From JAHZFN01 sp965149945 (GTDB taxonomy: Bacteria > Bacillota > Dehalobacteriia > UBA4068 > UBA4997): a stretch of DNA of 46,099 bases. The DNA lies in contig CBCTTQ010000019.1 of assembly GCA_965149945.1 (NCBI GenBank), forward strand, positions 1 through 46,099, written 5' to 3'. A program made the position numbers and the translations under genes. The notes below the pieces were generated by a model. The model was not told the origin of the DNA, made no database searches, and saw nothing but the letters and a program-made list of their open reading frames with translations. Of this stretch, positions 17,398 to 25,854 are shown piece by piece. Each line of letters opens with the position of its first letter. Positions within the stretch are counted from its first letter, which is position 1.

Positions 17398-17426
17398 AAA
17401 AGAACCCATTTCATGGGTTCTTTTTC
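17398..17426. terminator. Bidirectional terminator after the GntR gene
   Basis: AAAGAACCCAT / ATGGGTTCTTT stem with TTTTT on the plus strand and the complementary A-run on the left, so it can also serve the convergent SGNH gene. Confidence 0.88.
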
Positions 17427-17531
17427 TATATTATTTACGAAAATCAGCCGCATAGAGCCTAAACCGCGGCTCATAGAAAACAGTTTCTCTTTCTTCATCG
17501 GTTTAGAACCAAAGCGAACAACATCCGTCTT

Positions 17532-18248
17532 TTAGTCTTGCGACGCCGCTGAGAATTGACTTTTCCCGAAACGGCGCACACTTGTCAACAACTGCCGATA
17601 AATTAAACGATAGCCGGCGCTGGTGGGATGAATGCCGTCCCGAGAAATCAGTCGAGCGCAGTCTCGCCGCGCCAAAAAGGCGCTGCGTACATCCACACAA
17701 AGGAGATTTTTGTGAGCAGCCAACCGCTCAATGGCATTGGAGTACAACTCATGAAAACGATAAATCATATTGATATCTCCCAGCCAGAGCAACAAATTTT
17801 CTCGATTGACTCCTTTACTGATAATATGTTCAAAATAACGCCGCGCGTCAATGGGCGGCAAAGTCATCAGTACGGGTCGCGTACCCTGTGCCCGCAAAGC
17901 GTCTGCCATTTTTTCAACCGTTTGGACAAACCGCGGCAACTCCGTATGAGGCAAATGGGTTCCCGTCGGATCCGCCGCCACTTCTTCCCAATCGTAATCG
18001 CAATCATTGCCGCCGTATTCAATGAGCGCGACATCATAAGCGGCGCCTTTGACTAAATCTTTTTCCAAAAGGGTCTCACCCCGCGTCACTGTAGCGCCAA
18101 ACCGCGCCCGATTCACCACCTTTAACGGCAATCCCTTCAATCGCTCCATAAATTGTCCCATTCGAAAATGGTACCGCAAATTTTCATCGGGCACCGTCGC
18201 CCGCATAATGGAATCTCCGTAGACCCCGATTTTTATAATTTTTTCCAT
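17532..18248 (-). CDS. SGNH/GDSL hydrolase family protein
   Basis: 238-residue protein with the four SGNH blocks: GVYGDSIMRA (nucleophile Ser, about residue 13), a central Gly in NRARFGATVTRG, IEYGGNDCDYDW (Asn) and DGIHPTSAGY (Asp-x-x-His dyad near residue 209). No signal peptide is visible, so it is probably cytoplasmic. Such enzymes act as esterases or lipases on varied substrates, and the target is unknown. Promoter candidate at 18367-18395. It is monocistronic, convergent with the GntR gene. Confidence 0.85.
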   Translation of the reverse strand: MEKIIKIGVYGDSIMRATVPDENLRYHFRMGQFMERLKGLPLKVVNRARFGATVTRGETLLEKDLVKGAAYDVALIEYGGNDCDYDWEEVAADPTGTHLPHTELPRFVQTVEKMADALRAQGTRPVLMTLPPIDARRYFEHIISKGVNRENLLLWLGDINMIYRFHELYSNAIERLAAHKNLLCVDVRSAFLARRDCARLISRDGIHPTSAGYRLIYRQLLTSVRRFGKSQFSAASQD

Positions 18249-18366
18249 ATGCTTCCTCTCGGTTTCTCGTTTTTCTGACGAATCACTTGCTTCTTTGGGA
18301 CACCGTCCCCGAGCGACAGCCAGATTTTCTCACGACACAATGATTTCTTTCTCCGTCTATGGGGTC

Positions 18367-18395
18367 ATTCTGGCGCAATTGTATTCCTCTGTCAA
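18367..18395 (-). promoter_or_regulatory. Promoter of the SGNH hydrolase gene
   Basis: Minus-strand TTGACA (18390-18395), 17-bp spacer, CAGAAT (18367-18372), about 120 bp upstream of the start codon. The rest of the 266-bp spacer to lysA shows nothing else except the hairpin at 18483-18507. Confidence 0.55.
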
Positions 18396-18482
18396 GGGAA
18401 ACCCTATCGCGGACAAAGGAACACTTTTCGATCATTCCGCGCAACAATCCCCAATCCCACGATTTTCAAAACCAATATAAAC

Positions 18483-18507
18483 AGCCCCCTCCTTAAAGGA
18501 GAAGGCC
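18483..18507 (-). terminator. Imperfect hairpin after lysA
   Basis: Minus-strand stem built from CTCCTT / AAGGAG with flanking GCC / GGC, followed by TGTTTATATT. The U-tract is poor. Confidence 0.4.
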
Positions 18508-18515
18508 GGTTATAC

Positions 18516-19778
18516 CTATTCTTGTTTTAAACCGGGATAATCCAAAGTGGCAAACAAATCCGCCACCGTTTCTTCCCGACGAATCACTTTTACGGAACCG
18601 TCTTGTCTCAGCAGCAATTCTTTGGCACGCAGCTTTCCGTTGTAATTAAATCCCATGGCAGAACCATGAGCGCCGGTATCATGAATCACAATAAGATCCC
18701 CTAAATCGATTTTCGGCAACGCCCGATCCACCGCGAACTTATCGTTGTTTTCGCAGAGAGAACCGGTCACATCGTACACATGATCTTTCGGCAGGTTGTC
18801 CTTGCCCAGCACCGTCATATGGTGATATGAACCATACAACGCGGGGCGCATCAAATGCGCCATACAAGCATCCAGCCCGATATATTCCTTATAAATGTGC
18901 TTTTCATGGATGGCTGTTGCCACCAACCAGCCATAAGGACCGGTCATACGACGGCCGCTTTCCAACGCCAGACGCACATTACCCAAACCGGCAGGTACCA
19001 AAATCCGTTCATATTCTCGACGAACTCCTTCGCCGAACACCTGATAATCCACCTCTTCGCCTTCCGGCAGATACTGCAGACCGATGCCGCCGCCGAGATT
19101 AATGAATTCCACGGAAATGCCTAATTTTTCTTTTACTTCCGCCGCTAAAGAAAACATCATCGCCGCGGTGCCAATCAGATAGTCCACATTGTTTTCATTG
19201 GAAACAATCATGGTATGCAAGCCAAACCGCCGCACGCCCTTTTCCCGACAACGAGCAAAAGCGGTGAGAATCTGTTCCTTCGTCATACCGTACTTGGCAT
19301 CCTGCGGATTCCCGATAATGGCATTGCCGCCTTCTCGCAACGGACCGGGATTATAACGAGCAGAAATCAGTTCCGGCAAACCGGCGCATTGTTCTACAAA
19401 ATCCACATGGGTCAGATCGTCCAAATTGATGACCGCGCCCAATTTTTTGGCATAAACAAATTCTTCTGCCGGGGTATCGTTGCTGGTAAAGCAAATCTCT
19501 TCTCCCTTCATGCCGACCGCTTCGGAAATTAACAACTCCGGATAAGAACTGCAGTCCGAGCCACAGCCTTCTTCTTTCATAATTTCCAAAATATAGGGAT
19601 TGGGGAGCGCTTTTACGGCAAAATGTTCCCGAAATCCGGGCGCCCAGGCAAATGCCGCGTTCAGGGCACGGGCATTTTCCCGAATCCCCCTTTCGTCATA
19701 AATATGAAACGGGGTGCCGTATTCCCGTGCAATCTCCCGCAGCTGTTCTTCACTGCAGGGCAATTTTTTTTCTACCAT
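18516..19778 (-). CDS. lysA: Diaminopimelate decarboxylase
   Basis: PLP enzyme that decarboxylates meso-diaminopimelate to lysine. The 420-residue product has the group IV decarboxylase fold: PLP lysine Lys56 in HFAVKALPNP, His188 in FGLHTM, phosphate-binding GGGIG (229-233), ALESGRRMTGPYG (271-283) and catalytic Cys342 in GSLCENNDKF. The last motif differs from the common CESGD version, so substrate use should be taken as likely rather than certain; carboxynorspermidine decarboxylase is an alternative. Pathway logic favours LysA because dapL is 6 kb away. Promoter at 19854-19883. Confidence 0.85.
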   Translation of the reverse strand: MVEKKLPCSEEQLREIAREYGTPFHIYDERGIRENARALNAAFAWAPGFREHFAVKALPNPYILEIMKEEGCGSDCSSYPELLISEAVGMKGEEICFTSNDTPAEEFVYAKKLGAVINLDDLTHVDFVEQCAGLPELISARYNPGPLREGGNAIIGNPQDAKYGMTKEQILTAFARCREKGVRRFGLHTMIVSNENNVDYLIGTAAMMFSLAAEVKEKLGISVEFINLGGGIGLQYLPEGEEVDYQVFGEGVRREYERILVPAGLGNVRLALESGRRMTGPYGWLVATAIHEKHIYKEYIGLDACMAHLMRPALYGSYHHMTVLGKDNLPKDHVYDVTGSLCENNDKFAVDRALPKIDLGDLIVIHDTGAHGSAMGFNYNGKLRAKELLLRQDGSVKVIRREETVADLFATLDYPGLKQE

Positions 19779-19853
19779 TTTCTTTTATCCTCCGAATCCT
19801 ATTCCGCGCGGGATTCCGCAAACCCGCTGTAAAAAATCAAAAAATACATCGCT

Positions 19854-19883
19854 ATTATAACATATTTCCGACAAAAGAATCAA
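19854..19883 (-). promoter_or_regulatory. Promoter of lysA
   Basis: Minus-strand TTGATT (19878-19883), 18-bp spacer, perfect TATAAT (19854-19859). Confidence 0.7.
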
Positions 19884-19936
19884 GAAAGGGACCAAATTTC
19901 TTCTCCGCACGCTCTGTCCCAAACTTCCCGCTCCGC

Positions 19937-20419
19937 TCAATCGGTCAAATCGGCAAAAGCACCTCCGCAAGCCTGCAGCAAATCTGTCGGACGCAGAGTG
20001 ATCTGCACTCCGATTTTACCACCGCTGACGGTAATGGCAGGCAAATTTTCCGCGCTCTGATGCAAAAAAGTTGGATATTGCTTTTTCATCGCCAAGGGAG
20101 AACAACCGCCCCGCACATAGCCGGTCACTTTGGTAATTTCTTTAACAGGAATCATTTCCACTGATTTTTCTCCGCAGGCTTTCGCGCATTTTTTTAAATT
20201 CAGTTCCCGATTAACCGGCACCACAAAAATATAGTAATCACGGCCGGGAGACCGGGTCACCAAGGTTTTGAATACCTCGTCCGGCAACTTTCCGACTTTT
20301 TCCGCCACACTGACACCGTCGATTTTACCGTCTTTGGTTTCGTATTCATTGCATTGATACGGCAATTTCTGCTGATCCAACACCCGCATGGCGTTGGTTT
20401 TGCTGATTTTTTTCGCCAT
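19937..20419 (-). CDS. ybaK: Cys-tRNA(Pro)/Cys-tRNA(Cys) deacylase, YbaK/EbsC type
   Basis: 160-residue protein of the YbaK family, which removes cysteine wrongly attached to tRNA-Pro by prolyl-tRNA synthetase. Family motifs: the conserved Lys in DEVFKTLVTR, the VPVNRELNLKKCAKA region and VRGGCSPLAMKKQYP. I place the start at the ATG 20417-20419 (GGAAAGAG upstream); an upstream in-frame ATG at 20467 has no ribosome-binding site. It is monocistronic and lies just downstream of the double palindrome at 20488-20520. Confidence 0.92.
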   Translation of the reverse strand: MAKKISKTNAMRVLDQQKLPYQCNEYETKDGKIDGVSVAEKVGKLPDEVFKTLVTRSPGRDYYIFVVPVNRELNLKKCAKACGEKSVEMIPVKEITKVTGYVRGGCSPLAMKKQYPTFLHQSAENLPAITVSGGKIGVQITLRPTDLLQACGGAFADLTD

Positions 20420-20487
20420 CTCTCTTTCCTCTTCTTTCTGTGGAAAATGCTTTGCTATTTTTTGCATTTTCCCTTATAATATACTTA

Positions 20488-20520
20488 TATTGTACAATAT
20501 TCAGCGAGTATTGTACAATA
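20488..20520. promoter_or_regulatory. Two identical 12-bp palindromes overlapping a promoter
   Basis: TATTGTACAATA occurs at 20488-20499 and again at 20509-20520; each copy is a perfect palindrome, with centres exactly 21 bp (two helical turns) apart. On the minus strand TTGTAC of the upstream copy and TACAAT of the downstream copy are 18 bp apart, so they could be the -35 and -10 of the ybaK promoter. A bound dimer pair would cover both elements. The regulator is unknown. Confidence 0.7.
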
Positions 20521-20582
20521 CAAAATCTGTTCCCGGCGCTTTCTTTATCATTATGTTCATACCATTTCCCTGTTTAGACAGG

Positions 20583-20614
20583 AAAAATCCCGAATGAAAA
20601 AAATTCGGGATTTT
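20583..20614 (-). terminator. Intrinsic terminator after the amidohydrolase gene
   Basis: AAAATCCCGAAT / ATTCGGGATTTT stem with a T-rich loop and a U-tail on the minus strand. Confidence 0.85.
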
Positions 20615-20666
20615 CAAAAGAAATGATGAAATTGAAAAATTTATGGTTTAGATGTCTCTGTTTTCT

Positions 20667-22397
20667 TTATTCCGCGGTCTCTCTGTCGAAAATAACCTTG
20701 CCGCCCAGATAGGTTACGTCAACAGCGGCGTCAAAGAGTTCTTCCGGCGTACAGTCCAAAATATTGGTATCCAAAACCAGAATATCCGCGTATTTACCGG
20801 CTTCCAAAGTGCCTACCTTGTCCTCCATACCGCAGGCGCGGGCGGAGTTCAGCGTGTAGCATCGGATCGCGTCTTTCAAAGCGAATTTTTCTTCCGGCAA
20901 ATAACCGCCTTCCGGCTGGCCGTCGTTACATACGCGTTCTGTCGCTCTGTAAAGCTGCACAAAAGGATTATAAGAACTGTAATAGCTGTCCGTACCAAAA
21001 GTTACATTGGCTCCGGACTGGAACAGGGAACCATAATTCCACAAGGTTTTCGCGGTTTCTTCATCCAAAACCTGCAAATAGGGATTGGTATCAAACGACC
21101 CCGTGGGATCCAAGAAGTCCGGCGTCACATTGCAGGAAATGCCCAGCTCCGCCGGTCTGTTGATATCATCCGGATGCGTGGTGTCAAAATGTTCGATACT
21201 GAAACCGGGACTCAGTTCAACGCCGTTCGCGACCGCTTGTTCATAACCGTCCAGCGCTGTTCGGATCGCTTTATCGCCACAGCAATGGAAGTGAGCATAT
21301 AAATCGTTAGCGGCGGCTTTTTCCACAATTTCGGTTACTTCTTCCGCGGTATAATAAGGTTCTCCGCCGTTTTGGTCGGTATCCTTATAATTTTCCAACA
21401 TGGAAGCGGTGTAATCGGAAGCAACGCCGTCCATAAATGTTTTCAGACTGGTCAATCTCAACATATCGCTGTTGAAACGTTCTTTCGCCGCTTGGAGATT
21501 TTCCTCACTTTCCTCAAAATTGATGGAAACCATATGGCGAGCGGTCAATCGGCCCTCATCTTCCAATTGTTCGATCAAATCAAAATAAGGATCATCATAG
21601 TAATAGTCGGACATCGTGTTCACTGTTGTTACGCCGTATTGATTCCATACATTGATACATTTTTCCAAATCGTCCGCCGTTCGTTCCGGATAATATTGTT
21701 CCATCAAACGGGCGGCGTCTTCTTTCAGATAGCCCACAGGTTCCCCGTTATCATCGACAACAATGTATTCCTGCCCTTTTTCCGCGTTGAATTGTTCAGC
21801 GAAAGCCGCGTCAATTCCCGCGATTTCCAAAGCCTTGCTATTTACCCAAGAGGCGTGGCCGTTGTAATCATTAAGAACGACCGGAATATCGGCAGTCGCT
21901 TCATCCAGATATTTTTTATCGGGGTCGGCGCCGCCCCAATTGGCCTGGTACCAGCCGCCGCCTACAACAAATTCTTTATCGGGGTTTTCCGTCAGAAATT
22001 CTTTGACTTTTTCTGTCGCGACCGCCTGATCATCAATACCTGTTAAATCAACGCCGATTACCGTATCAGCCACATTGGAATGGGTATGACCGTCAACAAA
22101 GCCCGGCATAATCATCCGATCCCCGTAATCGATCACTTCCGTGTCATCGCCGATAGAAGATTCCAGCTCCTCCATAGTTCCCACAGCCAAAATCTTATCT
22201 CCGGCAATCGCGACACCGCCGGAAATCGGTTCTTCGTCAGCTACCGTATAGATCACGGTACTCTGTAAAACCAAATCCGCGACATCGGCGGCAGGCTCTT
22301 CACCCTCTTGTGAGCCGCAACCCGCGAATGCGACCAGCGTCAAAATAAGCAAACTCAATAATAAAAATGATTTCTTTCCGCTTAAAGATTTTTTCAT
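20667..22397 (-). CDS. Lipoprotein amidohydrolase, YtcJ-like (amidohydrolase 3 family)
   Basis: 576-residue metal-dependent hydrolase carrying a lipoprotein signal: basic start MKKSLSGKK, hydrophobic core, and lipobox FAGC with Cys27 as the lipidated residue. The mature enzyme is therefore tethered outside the membrane, which is unusual because most YtcJ relatives are cytoplasmic. Metal-site motifs are PGFVDGHTHSN, HFHCCGDKA, SIEHFDTTHPDD and FGTDSYYSSYN near the C-terminus. The true substrate is unknown. An AAAGGAGG site precedes the ATG. The promoter has a 19-bp spacer and a dyad (22448-22478), with a MerR regulator encoded just upstream in the same direction. Confidence 0.88.
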   Translation of the reverse strand: MKKSLSGKKSFLLLSLLILTLVAFAGCGSQEGEEPAADVADLVLQSTVIYTVADEEPISGGVAIAGDKILAVGTMEELESSIGDDTEVIDYGDRMIMPGFVDGHTHSNVADTVIGVDLTGIDDQAVATEKVKEFLTENPDKEFVVGGGWYQANWGGADPDKKYLDEATADIPVVLNDYNGHASWVNSKALEIAGIDAAFAEQFNAEKGQEYIVVDDNGEPVGYLKEDAARLMEQYYPERTADDLEKCINVWNQYGVTTVNTMSDYYYDDPYFDLIEQLEDEGRLTARHMVSINFEESEENLQAAKERFNSDMLRLTSLKTFMDGVASDYTASMLENYKDTDQNGGEPYYTAEEVTEIVEKAAANDLYAHFHCCGDKAIRTALDGYEQAVANGVELSPGFSIEHFDTTHPDDINRPAELGISCNVTPDFLDPTGSFDTNPYLQVLDEETAKTLWNYGSLFQSGANVTFGTDSYYSSYNPFVQLYRATERVCNDGQPEGGYLPEEKFALKDAIRCYTLNSARACGMEDKVGTLEAGKYADILVLDTNILDCTPEELFDAAVDVTYLGGKVIFDRETAE

Positions 22398-22447
22398 AAT
22401 TTCAACCTCCTTTTCAAATGTCAGTGCGTTACAAACCCGCTATAAGC

Positions 22448-22478
22448 ATCTTACAACCTTTACACGGGTGAAGGTCAA
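22448..22478 (-). promoter_or_regulatory. MerR-type promoter and operator of the amidohydrolase
   Basis: Minus-strand -35 TTGACC (22473-22478) and -10 TAAGAT (22448-22453) are separated by 19 bp, too long for normal sigma-A use. The spacer holds a dyad at 22456-22475 with outer arms ACCTT / AAGGT and 16 of 20 positions symmetric. This is the classic layout of a promoter untwisted by a MerR activator. Confidence 0.8.
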
Positions 22479-22557
22479 TAAAAATTTAAAAAAATCTCTC
22501 ACTTTTTTAATATATTTTTCACAATTTGTTTACATTTCATTCATATCCCGGTCTCAA

Positions 22558-23427
22558 CTATTTTTCCGGTTGAAGGGGCAAATAAATTTTGGTCACCCAC
22601 TCTTCGCTGTTGTGATAATACAACACCGGACCGACAATATACTCCTCTATCAAATCCCCGGTTGGCTGATACCGCTGTCTTTTCGCATAATCGATCATGT
22701 TGTTGTAGCAATCCATGAAACTTTTCTTTCCGCCCCCTACACAAAAAGTGTACAAAGCATCGCAACCTTTCATTTTCATAAAATTCTTCGCCTGCGGAGA
22801 TTCTTCTTTCACCTCATAAAAAAAGCGGGAGTTCTGGTTATACGGAAATAAACAATCCTGATCTTTTATAACCACATTGGAAAAAAGACACTTCCTCGAG
22901 GAAAGTTTGGTATAGCCTTCTCTTTTGATTGCATTTTCCAACTCTATAAAAGAATCCGCATAGTAAAAAAAACTGTCGGTGATACTGCGCGAAGTATCCA
23001 CATATACGATATTGCATTCCTCTAAACGTGTTTTGCCGATCTGGCCGGCGCCGGCGGTGTTTTTCCTTACCAAATCAGCCGCGTCCAGCAAAGCGTGATA
23101 GCGCCGCATTTTCGTTTCATAGGCCAGCAGCTGCTGTTCCATCTCTCTTTGCGCGGCGAGTTTTCTGTCATAAACAATCACTTTCAAAGTATCGGTCGTT
23201 GGTTCATTCAATAATTTTCTGATAGAAACCATCGGCAAATCCAAATTTCTGCATTCACAAATAAAAAAAATCCGCACAATATCTTCTTCGGAATATAATC
23301 GATAATGATTGTTCTCATTTCGATAGGGCCGAACAAGCCCTTTTTCCTCATAATAATAAAGTTGCCGACGCGTAACATTGCAAATATCCAGAACATTATT
23401 CACCGAGTAGTATCTTTTTTCCAACAT
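22558..23427 (-). CDS. MerR family regulator with effector-binding domain
   Basis: 289-residue regulator. The N-terminal MerR winged helix (residues 1-70) reads YSVNNVLDICNVTRRQLYYY and GLVRPYRNENNHYRLYSEED; a long dimerisation helix (about 75-115) follows. The C-terminal part (about 130-289), ending EEWVTKIYLPLQ, is probably a GyrI-like small-molecule domain as in BmrR. The start is ATG 23425-23427 with a GGGGGGA site. Next downstream on the same strand is the lipoprotein amidohydrolase whose promoter has a 19-bp spacer and dyad, so that gene is the likely target. The inducer is unknown, possibly a lipophilic or cationic compound. Confidence 0.88.
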   Translation of the reverse strand: MLEKRYYSVNNVLDICNVTRRQLYYYEEKGLVRPYRNENNHYRLYSEEDIVRIFFICECRNLDLPMVSIRKLLNEPTTDTLKVIVYDRKLAAQREMEQQLLAYETKMRRYHALLDAADLVRKNTAGAGQIGKTRLEECNIVYVDTSRSITDSFFYYADSFIELENAIKREGYTKLSSRKCLFSNVVIKDQDCLFPYNQNSRFFYEVKEESPQAKNFMKMKGCDALYTFCVGGGKKSFMDCYNNMIDYAKRQRYQPTGDLIEEYIVGPVLYYHNSEEWVTKIYLPLQPEK

Positions 23428-23488
23428 CAAACAATCCCCCCACAAAAACCGTACACAACCAAACCCTCGTCATAATCCAAATCGCGTC

Positions 23489-24148
23489 TCATCCGGAAAT
23501 CTCCATGCTCACATATTCCGCCAGAGCGTCGGAAACCAAGTATTCATTTTGATCGTTTTCCGCCGTCAGTTCCGACAAAATGATTCTATCATCCAAAGAA
23601 GGATAAACCACGTACACCCTTTTTCCCAAGGCCACTTCCGGACAATTCCGCTTCATATCCTCAAAAAGTAACCGAAATATATTCATATTTAAATAAGAAA
23701 TCGTTCCGTTTTTATACCCCACCGCCAAAGGATACGGCATAAAAAGCACCACGTCCTCCCCCTTTTTAATGGAGCGCAGACGCTGCACCATTTCAAAATA
23801 CAGCATAGACGAGCTCAAATCCCGCTTACTATCGCTTTTGATCGCCTCGAACAATTCTTCCACTTCCGCCTTCAAAGAATTCAGCCACTTTTGCAATTTG
23901 TCTTTCCCTTGCGACAGCATATAACACTGCTTCTCTTTGAAAAGCAGTTTGGCATCGATCATCTGCCCGGTATTGACATTGCGGTAATCGCTCTCCCCAT
24001 GAGACTGATTCAGAATTCTCCGATATTGATCGGGGAAAACGATTTCCGAATCATTCATAATCTCCAGAACCACCGGCTCATACCGATCCTTATTGAGCAA
24101 CTCCATATAATGATCGCTGATGCGGATTTTGATTTTCACCCTCGGCAT
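23489..24148 (-). CDS. Unrecognised 219-residue protein
   Basis: I do not recognise a family. The product is soluble, mixed alpha/beta, rich in Lys and Glu, with a helical middle (about residues 75-130, including LNSLKAEVEELFEAIK) and no membrane segment or signal peptide. It is transcribed leftward from a plausible promoter (24235-24262). The MerR gene starts 61 bp downstream, so the two may be co-transcribed and share a pathway with the amidohydrolase. Base use is like the core genome. Confidence 0.65.
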   Translation of the reverse strand: MPRVKIKIRISDHYMELLNKDRYEPVVLEIMNDSEIVFPDQYRRILNQSHGESDYRNVNTGQMIDAKLLFKEKQCYMLSQGKDKLQKWLNSLKAEVEELFEAIKSDSKRDLSSSMLYFEMVQRLRSIKKGEDVVLFMPYPLAVGYKNGTISYLNMNIFRLLFEDMKRNCPEVALGKRVYVVYPSLDDRIILSELTAENDQNEYLVSDALAEYVSMEISG

Positions 24149-24234
24149 TCTATTCCCTCCCCGATGATTGAGTTCCCCGTTTGTCGTTTCGATTCAGACA
24201 GACGCCGCCATAAAATAAACACAATTCCAATATT

Positions 24235-24262
24235 ATTATAACATTTCTATCACAACATGCAA
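24235..24262 (-). promoter_or_regulatory. Promoter of the 219-residue protein gene
   Basis: Minus-strand TTGCAT (24257-24262), 16-bp spacer, perfect TATAAT (24235-24240), about 85 bp upstream of the start codon. Confidence 0.6.
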
Positions 24263-24307
24263 TTTTATCCTTATTTTACAATACAGAAAAGTAGGTTGAC
24301 AAGCAAT

Positions 24308-25714
24308 ATGAGCAAAAAAAATCATCTATTCCGATCCGATTCCCCGGATTTCCTGCCCGGAACTTCTTTTGTGGGAGAAATCACGGGCTATACCCATCGA
24401 GGATTGGGGGTCACACGCCAAAAAGGACGGGTTGTCTTTGTTCCCGGGCTTCTTTATGGAGAAAAAGCGGAGATTACCATCAGCGGCGCCCAAAAAGGAG
24501 TGTTGCTGGGCGCTGTCAAAAAGCTGCTGCGCGCTTCCCCGCACCGTGTCGCGCCCCCCTGTCCTTACTTCCAAGAATGCGGCGGCTGCGCCCTACAGCA
24601 TATGGATTACCGACAGCAATTGCGCCTGAAAGAGGAAACCGTTGCCAATACCCTGCGCCGTGTGGGCGGGTTCAATAATCTTTCCGCCGCGCTGCGACCT
24701 ATCGTGAGCATGAGCAATCCCTATCATTACCGCAACAAGGGTATTTTTCGTCTGTACACAACTCCAGACGGCGACTGCCACCTGGGGTTTTTGGCGGAAC
24801 ACAGTCATACAATCGCCTCCGGTCGTTGTACACTCCTGTTTCCTGTTGCTGTCAATGAATTGTTAGAACGGCTGGAACAACATCTAAACCGAAACAAGGC
24901 GTTCCCGGTGACAGCATTGCGGGGTGTTTTGGCGCGCGTCTCTTTTTCAGACAATACCCTCATGCTGATCCTGCTGACAAACGGAACCCTAACGACAGCC
25001 CAACAGCAAGCGACTGCTGCCCTGTGGGAAAATCTCCGTCGGGAAGAACCTCGCCTGCGGGTTTTCGGCTATACCCCGCTGGAAAGAGGCGGTCCGAATT
25101 TTCGGCGTTTGACCCTAATCAGCTCCCAAAGCGTCATTTATGAACGACTGCGAGGAATCGAATACGCCATCTCGCCCGCCTCCTTTTTCCAAGTGAATCC
25201 ACTTCAAACCACCGCCATGCTGGACGCGCTGGAAGCATTCCTGCCCTCTAAATCGTTTCAACTCATCGACGCCTATTCCGGCATCGGCACCATCGGGCTG
25301 GCGCTGAGCCGACGGGCCGATCGTGTGGACTGCATCGAAATCGTTCCGGAAGCCGTCGCCGACGCCCGCGCGAACTGCCGGCGGAACCAATTGACTACTG
25401 TCCGCTGCCACCTGGGCAAAGCGGAAGAATTGTTTCAAGCGGTCAGCCGTGACCTGCCCACCCATCAGGAAAAGGTGGTCATCGTGGATCCTCCCCGCAA
25501 AGGCTGCCATCAACAGCTACTGCGAAGCATTTTGGATTTCGCGCCCGACCGTCTGCTCTATGTCTCCTGCAATCCCGCCACCCTGGCGCGAGATTTGGCC
25601 ATCTTGAGCGTCGATTACACCATAGACGCGGTACAACCCTTCGATCTCTTTCCCCAAAGCTACCACGTGGAAACCATCTGCGCCCTCTCCAAACGGAACG
25701 CTCCTAACAAATAA
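24308..25714 (+). CDS. rlmD: 23S rRNA (uracil-5)-methyltransferase, RumA/RlmD type
   Basis: SAM-dependent methyltransferase of the TrmA/RumA family that makes 5-methyluridine in 23S rRNA (U1939 in E. coli; B. subtilis relatives can modify more than one site). Domains: N-terminal TRAM domain (EITGYTHRGLGVTRQKGRVVF), a 4Fe-4S cysteine set CPYFQECGGCALQH, the SAM-binding loop DAYSGIGTIGLAL, VDPPRKGC, and the catalytic Cys in YVSCNPATLARDL. I prefer the ATG at 24308; the ribosome-binding site is weak and the upstream in-frame start at 24257 adds residues without similarity. Last intact core gene before the element. Confidence 0.88.
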   Translation: MSKKNHLFRSDSPDFLPGTSFVGEITGYTHRGLGVTRQKGRVVFVPGLLYGEKAEITISGAQKGVLLGAVKKLLRASPHRVAPPCPYFQECGGCALQHMDYRQQLRLKEETVANTLRRVGGFNNLSAALRPIVSMSNPYHYRNKGIFRLYTTPDGDCHLGFLAEHSHTIASGRCTLLFPVAVNELLERLEQHLNRNKAFPVTALRGVLARVSFSDNTLMLILLTNGTLTTAQQQATAALWENLRREEPRLRVFGYTPLERGGPNFRRLTLISSQSVIYERLRGIEYAISPASFFQVNPLQTTAMLDALEAFLPSKSFQLIDAYSGIGTIGLALSRRADRVDCIEIVPEAVADARANCRRNQLTTVRCHLGKAEELFQAVSRDLPTHQEKVVIVDPPRKGCHQQLLRSILDFAPDRLLYVSCNPATLARDLAILSVDYTIDAVQPFDLFPQSYHVETICALSKRNAPNK

Positions 25715-25763
25715 ACCCAAAAGACACCGAACAGGCATTTTCTCAGAAGAAATCAGGACTCGA

Positions 25764-25824
25764 CTGTCGGTCGAGGATACTAAACCACCTGTCGGTTGCG
25801 AGAAACAGGACAAAGTGATAACAT
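25764..25824 (+). promoter_or_regulatory. Promoter and direct repeats of the disrupted XRE gene
   Basis: TTGCGA (25796-25801), 17-bp spacer, TAACAT (25819-25824). Two direct repeats CTGTCGGTCG (25764-25773) and CTGTCGGTTG (25789-25798), 25 bp apart, the second overlapping the -35, look like an operator for the regulator itself. Confidence 0.5.
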
Positions 25825-25854
25825 GTAACCATCCGAGCAAAGGAGGAAAAGAGC

